From: Capitella teleta
Taxonomy: Eukaryota; Annelida; Polychaeta; Capitellidae
Direction of reading: 5' to 3'
Length of the DNA: 64,000 nt
Assembly (NCBI GenBank): GCA_000328365.1
Contig: KB309465.1
Span: forward strand, 37,562 to 101,561
Shown here: positions 37,687 to 49,511 of the stretch, piece by piece
Position numbering within the stretch: the first letter of the stretch is position 1
Layout of the letters: every line of letters begins with the position of its first letter
Made by a program: the position numbers and the translations under genes
Notes under the pieces: model-generated
Told to the model about the DNA's origin: nothing
Database searches by the model: none
Seen by the model: only the letters and a program-made list of their open reading frames with translations

Positions 37687-38374
37687 TAATGACCAAGTAA
37701 TAAAGCTGCGGATGCAAGATTGATAATATGGACCGAGGTACTTGCACTCTTTTTCATTTAGGTGTTAACATCACGCATATGAAGCAACCAAGGGCATTCA
37801 TGATTGCCTCAGGAATTCTCTACTTCTAAATCAGAGCACAATGAAACACACAGCGCATTCAGAACATCGTTTTTAAGGAGAATCTGTATTCTGTCGTACG
37901 TTATGACAGAGGAAAGAAATGCCATTAAATATTATTTTTCCTCTATGATATTACTCTACGATCAACGTTATGATAGCAGTAGTTAAGTTAAATATCTGAA
38001 CATGCGACTGTCATTTGCTGCACCTACATAATAATGCCGTACCACTTCCATGGAAACCTCAACAGGGCAAAGTAAAATATATCCAAGTAGCCCACCGCAC
38101 CCCCCCCCAAAAAAACCAACCCACCAAACACACAACATAGGTATTAGCAGAAATCTTATTTATTAATTCAATTACCAGTATAACATGACAAATAGTAATT
38201 AATACATTTTAATAACGACACACGAGAATATTGAAGCAATGTTAGCATCACTATTGCAATTTAAACAAACCATTGTTATGTGTTAAATATCAAATTTATA
38301 ATTACGGAACTAAAAATCCCCAAGCAGGGAAGGGTAGCATTGAATTATGAATCTCTTACATACGAGAGGCGTTA
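37687..38374. other. Gap between zinc-finger gene and PS decarboxylase
   Basis: Two TCATAACG octamers lie at 37899 and 37966. The minus-strand AATAAA at 38159 is a good poly(A) signal for the decarboxylase. No other gene seen. Confidence 0.45.
38159..38164 (-). terminator. Candidate poly(A) signal of PISD
   Basis: TTTATT on the plus strand, AATAAA on the minus strand, about 210 bases beyond the PISD stop codon. Confidence 0.5.
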
Positions 38375-41300
38375 TCAAATCAGAGTGCCCAGGCTCTGCC
38401 CGACCTTGACCTTTTGCCCGATTTTCTGCTGGAAGCGGAAATTAGCAGGCGCCTCAAACATCAGAACAATCGTGGAACCCAGATTGAAGTCGCCAACGGC
38501 TTGGCCCTTGTGGATCTTTAAGCCTGGTGACGCTGTATTCTTGGAGAAGAAGGACTCATCGAAATAAGTTCCTGCTTCATGCGATTCCTTGTTGGTGGTC
38601 AAGTCCTGGATGGGAAGGGAAATTTGTTATATTAAAAATTAAATTTGATAGGAGAAAATCCTATTTTAATTACACTTTATTCACACTTGTGTATCGTACA
38701 GTGCAACATTTTTTCCAGGTGTGGAGAGCCATAGCTGGCAAAGCGGAACTGGGCAGCTAAAAAAAAATTGAAGAGTCACCCAGCCTGTACAGCGAATATT
38801 AAGATAATGCGAAGTGACCCATTAGGACAAAAATGTGTAATATAAATCCTACAATAATACAGTTTGCCACAAACAATTTCCTGAATTTGTATTCTAACTG
38901 ACCTCATCGAAGTAAACGTTGATTGAGCCAACATTCGTAGCACCAACAGGCGTCATGCTGAAGAAACCGTAACGCCAGGATCCGGTGTAAACGGCCCTTT
39001 CGTTAAAGTTAAACAGCCCTTGGAGCCAACGAGCAACTCCCGGACTCACACTGTACAGCTCTCCTACAAAGTACACATAAAAAAAAGAAAAAAGAAAAAT
39101 TAGAACTTGTTCGATCAGAGTCTGTGGCATTATGAACCACAGCATTACACGAGAAAGCTGGCTCTCCAATGTTGATAAAAAAGTAATACCGTGAGGCTGG
39201 CAGGTGAGTGATAGGCGATCTTCGCAATTGTACAACATCTTCATCTGGTGATTGCTTGAAAACAAAGAGAAGCTGTGATGCAAAAATCACAGAAAGCTCA
39301 TTTATGCTTAACCATCGGGACATTATACGAGGGATTAAAAGTTCTTGGCCTAACATGGAAAGCGCAATACAAGAGACAAAAAAATTGGTATATATATAGA
39401 TCTAGTACATCTCTTCACAAGGACCATCTAACGTTACTACTCTCATTGAGAGTACTGTTGAAACCATATTTCTGTAACTATGTACTATGCATTGGCCTCT
39501 CAACCCTTTCCAAGTGTTTTCTGTGTCCCATATATTTTTAATCTGAAGCTCGAAGCTGAGAACTTCCATGAGTAAATTTCTCAGCTATAGGTAACTTCAA
39601 AGAGAGTGAGAGTCTGTTTACAAAGCATCACAACATTCCCGCCCCCAAAAGGAAGCAGTCGGCAGCCCTTATCTCTCCTCTGCTATCCGCGAGAACAGAT
39701 TTATTGACCGACTCTTGAAATCAATGGACCATGTATCTCAACTAAGGCAGTTGCTTGCAATGATCTTTGATGAATACCCCCGGTAACTGACAAAAAACTG
39801 CACACATTCGCAGTAGGAGTCAATTAAAGATTTCCAGCCTCAGATCTATTGCAAGTTTAATGACAACTTTAATAGCAATAATAGCTTTAACTAACGATGT
39901 TTGTTGCAACGCTTTGTGCTGTTGACGATGCAACCGCAATGCATGACACAAGAAGAGTTCAGAGGAAGAGGTTCCAAGGCTTAGATGCGTGCCTGTTTCA
40001 CCTCGTGACATTACTCCGGGTGAATTTATTTTGGTCCTGAATATTTGATTTTGATGCATAATAATACTAATGTAAAAAAAATAAAATATATAAAAGTGAA
40101 ATTTATCCGATATTTTCCTGGGGCAAGATTGCTTGTTAGTCATAATTATCATCGCAGTTCATAATTCTTAATTTACTTTAATTGTCAATCATAACGTCAG
40201 AGCGTGGTTTGTTCATAATGGCCTCTATAATATGTCCGTCGAAATACCCCTGAGTTGAAGTATTTGCGCTACCCCCAGGAACTTCGACACATCGAAGTTT
40301 TTTCCATTTGACCCCGAAAGAAATTTCAGGAATTTTGCTTGACAATAAATACACTGTAATATATGACAAACGATCCATACACAGGTCAAGATTCCGCTTC
40401 CCATATAAACACTGTTCGGCTGAGAACTTTTGAAACAACCCTCGTACAAGTCAAAGTGGTGAGTGGCCTTTCTTACATGAGAGCCCTTAACACTTATCAA
40501 CTTATGATGGAACTTGAAGCACCTCAGGAAGGGAAGCTTAGCAATGAAGCGGAACAGTTCTTAAGGGAGAATATACCTATGTACCTGGGAAATGTCTTCG
40601 TGCAAACACCGTCCAGTCTGCGGGAGAGTGATAACGGTGATAGTCTCCAGGGGCCAGGTATATGATGCAATAATGAAGGACATTCTCAGGATGCACCAGC
40701 AGACGTCGCAAGTAGGAAAGGTCATCACTGGACGTCAAAGGGTCAATGTCAACGGACTTTGGCTTAAGGTGGGCTTCATCGGTCATGAGATGAAGGGAAG
40801 AAACCCTCTTCAGCCGTTCAACTGTCTCGGTGGATGGCACATGAGCAGGTAGTAGGCCGTCAAGAGGGCCAAGGAAGCCCTTCAAAGAATAGGTCACGCC
40901 CTTTACTTGTTCTATGCCTTTGGGAGTGACCACGCCATGTTGGAGAATACGACCATCTGCTGGGCTGACCTGCAAAACAGAAACAATAACGAGTGCAAAA
41001 CAAGTGCGTGACCTCACCATGCAGTGGGAGGTGTGCACAGGGCGCACTCCTCTCTTCAACTGGCGACGGAAAAATTCACCCAGATTGGGATACGTCCTGA
41101 GATCAGTGCAAGCGGCTTCCTCCAGAGTGCAACTGAACGCCCAGATGTACAGGCGCAGGACGGGGGAGCGCATCCAAACGGGAAGGTGCATGCGGTTGAG
41201 GCGCCCCCACGCCCGAGAAATGCTCTTCAGCGGCAACCGTCGGTACAAGGCAAACTGGAAGCAAATCGAATAAATTCAAAATTTGCGAGCGAAAGTTCAG

Positions 41301-42006
41301 TACTCACCCGACTGTTGTACTGAGAGAGCACGTCGCAGTGGCTATCCGTCCACGACTTGAGCGCCCAAGCCTTCTTCAGCTCCTTCCAGTCCTTCTGGCC
41401 TCCCTTCCTAGCCTCCTGACCACGCACGATTGCTTTCCCCGACACCTGCTTACTGCTTAGCTTCTTCAGGGTCCTCTTGGAAGTGGTCCTGCCTCGTGGC
41501 AGGGTGATCAGCAGGTTCCAGTAGTCTGATGCCTTCCGTACCTTCAGGTTGATGGAACCCAAGTATCGGAGGTACTCAGCGACCGCCTTCTGGCCTTTGA
41601 GGTTGATGGGACGGCGTTGCCACTGAAACAGGGGCTCCGGGTTGACGCAACCTTCCTTCACCTTTGCTAGTCTCCCTGTTGCTTTCCACAAGTACAGCAC
41701 AGGCAGGTACACCATGACCATCAGGGTAACAACATTGCGCTGTGAGCTGACGTCAACGTACACAATGCCGCTATTCTCCAAATGCAGCAGAGAATATGTG
41801 AAGAAGCAGACAATGCCTCTGCTGATGGAAGTGGTGCCCAGGAGCATGGCGGCTGTCAGGATCACACAGATGATGGGAGCCACACGGAACACCAGCACCT
41901 GGTGAGTGCGCTTCAGGGGCTGCTGGTGAGGGGGCAACGTACGCTCCCTCGGCCCTTCCCTTCCCATCAGCGCAATATGCGAAGCCATCTCTTTACCCAG
42001 CAACAT
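38375..42006 (-). CDS. PISD: Phosphatidylserine decarboxylase, mitochondrial type
   Basis: Pyruvoyl-dependent inner-membrane enzyme that converts phosphatidylserine to phosphatidylethanolamine. Exons: 41308-42006, 41018-41254, 40585-40969, 38903-39063, 38375-38605; 570 residues (human about 409). The catalytic core has LSRAWGR-like [32 protein letters not shown] and GATNVGSI. The self-cleavage motif LGST is intact (cut expected between Gly537 and Ser538). The single first exon encodes about 230 residues with two hydrophobic segments (about 45-80 and 95-120) and a basic linker, far longer than the human N terminus. The start at 42006 follows a possible acceptor, so an upstream 5' UTR exon is likely; ATG 41988 is an alternative. 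Intron 3 (39064-40584) is unusually large and contains only unassigned DNA plus one TCATAACG. Confidence 0.93.
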
Positions 42007-42242
42007 CCTGTATCCACAAAACACACAATTATATTTTCTCTGATTTTTAAATGATTTTAATTTCTTTCCCTTTCCCTCAAATCTCTAATCTTTTGTACCT
42101 TATGACATAATGTATGATTCTTTAGCATACAATTGTTTCTTTTCACAACACAGCCTGATCACAGATTCATCATTAATCATCTTTTCTAATTACCAATTCA
42201 CTGCGAAAGAAAATTATCCTTGCTCTCGGCTGGTTCCTGGCA

Positions 42243-42306
42243 ACGCAGGAGCTAGACGCAGAGACGTTTCCCATAGGGGAAACGTCTCTGCGTCTAGCTC
42301 CTGCGT
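42243..42306. repeat. Perfect palindrome with 30-bp arms
   Basis: Arms 42243-42272 and 42277-42306 are exact complements around the 4-base loop ATAG. The core AGACGCAGAGACGTTTC recurs once more, direct and unpaired, at about 42497. A weaker hairpin (GTTTCCC/GGGAAAC) follows at once. The position, about 240 bases upstream of the PISD start codon, could affect transcription or yield hairpin RNA, but no function is shown. Confidence 0.9.
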
Positions 42307-44393
42307 GACGTTTCCCTAGAGGGGAAACAATCGCAGGAGCCATCCGAAATGAGTGGCACAGCGAACCCTGGCGGTGAATGTGAACTGTCAAGCATCTTAT
42401 ATCGTTATATTAACCGATGAAAAATTAAAACTGAAATTTTAGTAATCAAATGAAAAATAATTATGTGAAAATCGTGAAAATGTTCACTGTAGGCACTAGA
42501 CGCAGAGACGTTTCTAGTAGGCACCTGCTGGAACTGGCTGATTCCGACAGTGGCTACTGTAGCTCGCTGTCTGAATCTGATTAAATGTTTTCTGTCAAAC
42601 ACAGCAGATGGGCTGAGCTATTTTTGGATCAACCAGTCGTTGATACAGATGAATTGAGCAGTAGAGACAACCTGCAGGGCCGAGAGCAGCAAAGAGAAAG
42701 ACTGTCACACTGCGAGCGACTCAAAGATATTCACATGGAAATAGGTCAAACGAAGTGGGTCAAAGATTGTCACGTGACCTATCCCATCTTACATTCTTAT
42801 CAGTTAATCCTTATAAAACAATCGAATCGTGGTAACTTCTTTATTTGCATCGCATGCATCGTAGAAATTCTAATCTAAACTAAGAAGAACTAAAGAAAAA
42901 AATGGAGTTAGTTCAAAAGCAATTAGTACTATTTATTAATTATTATTCTTTTTCGGTGAATTTTTCTGATAACACAAATGATAGATTCAGGTTTCGGGCG
43001 CCGCAGATGACTCAATATGTCAGGAACAATGGATTGTGAATTTTTGGGCAACACACACATGTATACAGTGTTACTATCACATACCTGTACAGCTGTGCTA
43101 CGTACCCTATAGTTGTCCAGTGCTGCTATAGAGTATGCAGACTGGACGCCCATACTGCATTCATAGGTCACCCGCTACAGACGATGACTGGTGATTGGTG
43201 AACTTAGAATTAAAAGAACTACATGTACAGTGCACAATATATACTTAGGTGTTATAAGTGCGGTAGTAGCAGCCGCAGAGTATCTGAACTCTTAATTTAA
43301 TGGTGCTGGCCGACTGGTGGTTGCAGAACATGTAGTGTCGATATGTGGACAGGCTCCGAGTGTCACGAGGCTTAATTAAGAGTGGGTACAGGAAATTCGA
43401 GGTACAATTAGGCATACGAATTATAAGCATTTCAAAGTTGTGCGTATCAAATAAACGTACTCTTAATTTCAGTCCACGAGCGGGCGGTAATACGACAATA
43501 AACTTTCTTTTTCTTCTTTTACCGGTAGATGAATGGATGACTTTTACACGTGCGCCTCTCGAATTTTTGCCTACCCTCACAGTTGGCTTCCCGCCAAGCC
43601 CTCACTTGAGAGACAAGACGACGTACATTGTATCATGTATTTTTTAATAACTTTACATTACACTTCAGAAGCAACCATCACATATATATTATACACACAC
43701 ATGTTAACAGCAGAGGATGACGCAATAAAAAGCCTCTCGAACGCCCAAAGAATCACGAAGTTGACACGAAAGTGCACGGGTTGGGTCGTTGACCTTCTCA
43801 GGCCACTGCAGCTAAGTGTGCGAGCACTTGGCCAGCTGTTAACCCAATGAGCATAATTAATGGATGTGTAATGCAAGAAAACCCCTCGATTAGTGTTATG
43901 CATTATCGTTGTTGCTTCCAAGTACATGTTCTGAAGCTCGTTGATGATCTAGTTGAATCTACATAGCAGAGAAAGACAACTTGGTGTGTGGCAGGTAGTA
44001 AAAATACTGAAATTATAAATATATGCAAGATTGATATTTAAGTTGGAATTATTATTAATAATGGTATATTAATCACCGTTACCCTTTTCCCCCCACTAAA
44101 GCTGGAAGGGGGGGAAAAAAAAAGGAAGAGACAAAAATAGCTAAAATCTAAGATCTATGAAAGTAATTGGAAACTCTTAATGCATCGCCCCAAAAATGCT
44201 CTTTTTCTCTGAAATCGCGCGCTACATCGCACAATAAATTAAATAAATAAATAAAATAAATTAAAATAATGACCACTATATAATATTTATTATTATGTAG
44301 GTTTAATAGCTTCTCGTTAAAACCGGTGACTTATAGTCCCGAAATACTGCATAAAATAAATTGGGCCACCTCGCAAGGCGCAAACGCCATCTG
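42307..44393. other. Gene-free DNA upstream of PISD
   Basis: No exon recognised. It contains a further copy of the palindrome core near 42497 and a C-run/G-run hairpin at about 44085-44115. Short open frames overlap on both strands and resemble nothing known. Confidence 0.4.
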
Positions 44394-44905
44394 TTAAGAT
44401 TACATGGGTGCTTCTTAATACTTATACGATGCTTTATTATAGTATGTACGGTATGTAATTATGATTATATAAACCCTTCCGGACCTTCGGGCAGAGCGTG
44501 TACGGGATTGCTTCTATCTCCCAATAGGCAATTAGCGAACAATGGGGGTCAGAAGTTCGCAGAGAAGCGAGAAGCCAACGCAGTCATCACTGTCGGATAA
44601 CAAATACTTGGAAGGCAGCAATTTACTGCATTGTCTATTAGAAACACAGGCTGCCCCACATATATGATTCTAGTATATAAGACATGAATACGCCACTCCA
44701 CGCCACTCCACAAACTCACTCTCACGGTCACTATTCCCATGGCAACAACTACTGATTCCAGATATTATTTTCTGGATATTTGTTGAAGGTAAATTAAGGC
44801 CAATATGAAGTGATTGGTCACGTTGTGTCTTCGTTATTACGAGCTTGGAGCTTATCACCAAACCCGTGGATAAAAATGATGTAGAATTGGAGTCGCTACG
44901 TCGTC
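44394..44905 (+). mobile_element. LTR-like dispersed repeat, copy C
   Basis: Third copy of the family at 26898 and 29612, same orientation, with a TATATAAG box at about 44674 and one unit of the array. A short open stretch continues beyond the shared end (about 44896-45005) and could be the edge of an internal region, but I cannot identify it. The element is incomplete and broken. Confidence 0.5.
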
Positions 44906-45727
44906 ATCGGCTCAGAGCAGCAGAAGCTGTCAACAATGTACCAGTAATTCCAAAAGATGAAATCATGGAACAGCGTACTCAGATAGCTAGACGTAGTCAT
45001 AACTAATGCAGCCATGCAAGCGTACAGGCGTTATCGCCAGAATCAACCACTCAAAATAGATCAGCCAATTTGGAAACGTGTATATTAATCAGATATTTAA
45101 TCCTATTTTAAAATGTGTGGAGTGAGCTTATAAATAAATGCAATTTGAGTATAACGCCACTAAAGATGGGGATATAATTAATTCGACAGAGTAGGAAAAC
45201 TCCTATATTAAAGGGTTTCTATGTATTAAACTCATTTGGCAATGTGACTTTATCGACAATAAATAAAACTCGTCGAGAACGTTGGATACTACATACTGTA
45301 GACTCTATGCGCTGAATTTGATAAAAAAAGAAAGTGCATTAAGAGTTACAATGCAGCGCCATTATGTCACAATTATAACATCATTTGAAGTAGGAACTTG
45401 TAACATGTATAAAAAGTCCACAAGATTTCGATGAGAGACTACTTCAACTATAAGTGGTAATTATTTTGTGATATAGCGATTCATTAATTGTGAACTTGGT
45501 GTGCCAAATATGGCAGTTTATTCAGGAACCAAGCCAGAGGTGAGATACTGTTTTGTTCAAATCCTGCCTCCTGGATATCCAGGTCGCCATCCAGGGAAAA
45601 TTAAATCCGAAAATTCGACAGGGAACCAGCAAAATACTGTCTGGTGGAAATTTTGATGCATCTCAGAAAGCCATGCTGAACATTTCAGCTTCCAGAACCA
45701 CATTGCGCATCCTCATTACAAGGTACT
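44906..45727. other. AT-rich DNA between repeats
   Basis: No gene recognised. The segment at 45580-45725 has repeat-like character but I could not match it elsewhere in the window. Confidence 0.3.
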
Positions 45728-46870
45728 AGATAAGATAAGATAAAATAAGATAATAGTTTATTGCTTCAAGGAATATAATTATTGTGTACATACGTACATA
45801 AACTTAAAGAAAAATGTAATGAAATACAATGAAGCAATCAGAGCCAGATACAAAACTTGTATATAGGGCCCTGATTTAAAAAAACAACAGATATAATTAT
45901 TACGAGAAAAGAAAGTGCAACTTAATTAATATATATATCGTAAATATTTCATAAAACTAGAACGGAAATTAATTTTTTAATTTGCTTTTGGAAAGTACTT
46001 ACAGTTACATTTGTGCAAAATAAATGATGAAATGAATTCCACAGGATAACCCCTTTATAGTGTAATGTACGTCTTGACACATTTAAATGATAACGAGGAA
46101 CTTTAAAGGGATGGACAGTTCTGGTGTCATATACCCTATTTTGATTATAAAAGAAAATGGTATTAAAAAAAAGAAGAGAGGCAGACGATTATTTACAAGT
46201 TTAAACATAAAGAGAATTACCTTTTCGGTGTAAATATCATTAAATTTAACTATCTTGAGTTCAGTAAATATAGGGTCAGAATGAGCTCTGAAATGCGATA
46301 ACGTAATTATTCTTACAATTTTCTTTTGTAATAAAAACAAAGGTTTAATGTATACATCCGCAGCTGCTCCCCATACTTCAATGCCATAAGTCAGGTTTGG
46401 GAACACGAGCGAGTAATAAAGAGTAATAAGGACCCTCCTGGGAAAAATTTGGTTGAGTTTTGAAAATATTCCAATCGTGCGAGAAATTTTGTTTCTCACA
46501 CGTTGAATATGAAAATTCCATCTGAGTTTCTCATCCAAAATCACACCCAGGAAAGCCGCAGACTCCACTCTCTTGATCGGGACATCGTCAATTAAAAGCG
46601 CGATATCACTGCTCACTTTTCTTCGCGTACTGAATGCAATGAAATTAGTTTTAGAAGTATTCAACTTCAGTCTGTTGGCTCTGAACCACAGACTTAGTTT
46701 CTTAAGTTCATGATTCATAATACTGGCTGCAACATGTTGATCTGAATTAGAAATGAACACGTTTGTGTCGTCAGCAAAAAGCACAAAGTGTAAATAGGTG
46801 ACACATTAGTGACGTCGTTAATATATAATAAAAATATAATAATATATTATATATTAAAATAAAATAAATT
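45728..46870 (-). mobile_element. LINE 3' part, CR1/L2-like reverse transcriptase
   Basis: The minus strand encodes 233 residues of reverse transcriptase with the catalytic FADDTNVFIS box, followed by LNTSKTNFIAF, AAFLGVILDEKLRW and LTYGIEVWG, the usual order in CR1/L2-type non-LTR elements. A frame change lies just upstream of the FADD box, where IYINDVTNVS is read in another frame. The 3' end runs into a short GATAA-type repeat at 45728-45757, as often seen as a tail of this group. The 5' part with the endonuclease is missing. Confidence 0.8.
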
Positions 46871-46959
46871 AAAATAATTGGACGACGTCTCGTCAACAGT
46901 CACCTGAAAAGACCGCAACATATTATTTCCTCTATCTGCTTCACCTGGCCATACATAAC

Positions 46960-47215
46960 CATAAATTCAACCCAAAGAAGCTACAATTTCGAACAAAAAG
47001 CTGCGAATTATTTGGTTAGATGTCAACCCTGGATATAATCAAAATTGACCCACATAAAATCAGCTCAATCAAACATGGAGAGACCTCGCAACAGACAGGA
47101 ACATGAATTTTAGCTTGGTATGATCAACTACCAGTATCTCAAGAATATTGGAAAGGGAAAAGCAACTGCAGTGCAGATGCTCTGAGCAGAATGCCACACA
47201 ACCCTGACAACACCA
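46960..47215 (+). mobile_element. Ty3/gypsy-like fossil fragment
   Basis: A short plus-strand stretch near 47155-47200 contains the ADALSR signature typical of the RNase H end of Ty3/gypsy pol. It is a small broken remnant with no LTRs identified, lying between two LINE pieces. Likely old. Confidence 0.45.
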
Positions 47216-47689
47216 TCAGATGTAGAGATCATCCTTGAAAACACAATCACCAAAACCGTGCCTCATGATAATCGAATGAGCAGACTGAGAAATCGCACCT
47301 TACTAGCTGACACAGCGATGAACCAGTTCATGCAATACATGTACATCATTTACAGCAAATGTACTCAAGCACTGGAACTACAAGGACGAGGATTGAATCA
47401 TTCAAAGAGGAGATCGCCTATACAGGGTGATTCAAAAGTATATTTATAAATAATGGGCATTTTTCAACCTTGCGTAAATTGTTACAAAAATGCTCTTTTA
47501 TTCAACACCGTGCTATGTACCCCTATATAAATATCATTTATAGTTGCAGTAATCTCTTATAAAATATATTAGGCCCTTTACAGAGTCATTTTAGAGCAAA
47601 TATTCCAGAAATGCTGCATTAACAACGTCGCCTCTAAATGCGCGCATTCGTCGTTTGACCCGGAGCATCAGAGGCTTCGAACAAACATT

Positions 47690-48230
47690 TATTTATTTAT
47701 TATTTATTACTTCAAACTTATGAGTCGCAAAATTCAGAAAGAAATAAACTGTTCAAACGCGATGTACAATGAAATATAAATAAAATGATAAGAAGTTGAT
47801 TTGTTGAGATATGTCATTAAAAGCTTTTCGGAAAAAGTGTGTCTTAAGTTTTGATTTATATTCAAGTAGGTGTGATGAGAGGCGAATACTTTGGGGTAGT
47901 TCATTCCAAAGAGAAGGAGCAGCAGAACTGAAGCAACGAACACGCGAGTTGCAGATGTTGTGAGGTACTCGCGAATTCTCCAAATGCGATTGACGTGGAA
48001 GAACATAGTCCGGCACAGAGCATTAACGTGATCTTCTAAATTAAATGCAGAGTTAAATAGCACACCGAGGTTCCTAATAGACGTGGATGGATTGATGTTG
48101 ATACCGTCAAGTTGTAAAGTTCGGTTCCTTCTAGCCCCGAATATATTAGCTCTGAGTCGCATGGACAAAGGCGCGCTAATATGCAGACTAGGATAACAAC
48201 GGATGAACAACTGGAGACGGATTCCAAAGG
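47690..48230 (-). mobile_element. LINE 3' fragment of a second family
   Basis: Minus-strand frames carry IRNLGVLFNSAFNLEDHV and, in a shifted frame, FSSAAPSLWNELPQSIR, both hallmarks of the C-terminal part of L2/CR1-like LINE proteins. At least one frameshift separates them. The 3' end meets an ATTT-rich tail at 47690-47710. It differs from the LINE at 45728. Confidence 0.75.
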
Positions 48231-49511
48231 TACTACCCCCGACTGCTAGCTGCAGCCGGTATTTATTCCAAACGCTAGCCCTCTGTACATCGAGGTCACT
48301 CGTGATCGTACCAAAACAAGTTACACAATAAGATTAGAATTTGAGAAAAACAGGATTAACGAAGGTCTTAAGGTGATAGAAAGGATAGAAATGATAAGTG
48401 TTGCACCTTGAGCAGAAAAACAAAGTGGTGATCAAGTGATATAGGAATTAAAACAATACATGATCGGACATAATCTTTACAAAGTGTCAGTGTTGGGCGA
48501 TAGGTTAACTGACGGGACCTCGGATTTGGACGGTGACAAACCAATGCGGGGTCGATATTCACGGTGCAACCTGCAGAGGTGCTACCGTTCGTATTGAGGT
48601 TATACACTTACCAAATTATATCAAAATATATCAACACGTTCAGAATGATGTGCACAACAACCTCATCACAATTGTGTGTTGTTATTTCACAATTTGCTGA
48701 TGTTAATCCATAAAAAGACACTAAACGATTTACGATTTTATGACACAAAACATGCGTACACAAAAGCGCCACCCCCAGATCCACCACTCCAAATCAAAGC
48801 ATATCTTTAAAATTAAAATTAACTATAGCATACACATTATCATATTATTCTAGAAGTTTAGAACACGATGAAAAAGCAACAACAGCATGAGTGTTATATA
48901 CACTACGGAGGGTCTTCTCGTTTCAAGGACAAATTATCTTCTCTGCATGACCATGGGAGTCTTCGATGCAATTTTGGATGGATATTATTAAATGTGATCA
49001 GTCGATAATTTACAAATATGACCGAGACAAATACACACTGATTGCCTATAATTGTAATCAAACGCAATAGTGAAACAAAAAAGATATACAATTACATTTT
49101 ACATGTACACCGTTTAAAATGATGAGGACTCATCCCATTTATTTCGGCTGAGAGAAGCAGAGGCTGCATGCAAACAAACAGGAGTGCACATTAATGACTA
49201 AAACGCCAGAGATTTAGCATTAATATCATAACGCATTTTCACAAAACGATGATCATAACGTATGTTCAAAAAACGGAAGTAGAGTAGGGATTCTCAATAG
49301 GTAGGGACATTTAAATTTGAGCTTCACAGCGACGAGGTAGCTGCTCGAAAGCAGTTCGAGGGCGCTTTCGCAGCCGTTCGCACTTGAAAAAAAGGGGGTA
49401 ATTATATCCCAGTGAACGAATAAAACAGTAAGTACTGCAATTTTAACCCTTCCATTCAAAGAGGCGCAACACTGTGCAAGAGGACTTATTTCCTGCACTG
49501 GAAGTCGCCTA
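48231..49511. other. Gene-free AT-rich DNA
   Basis: No exon recognised. Two TCATAACG octamers lie at 49226 and 49253, just left of the foldback element. Confidence 0.4.
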
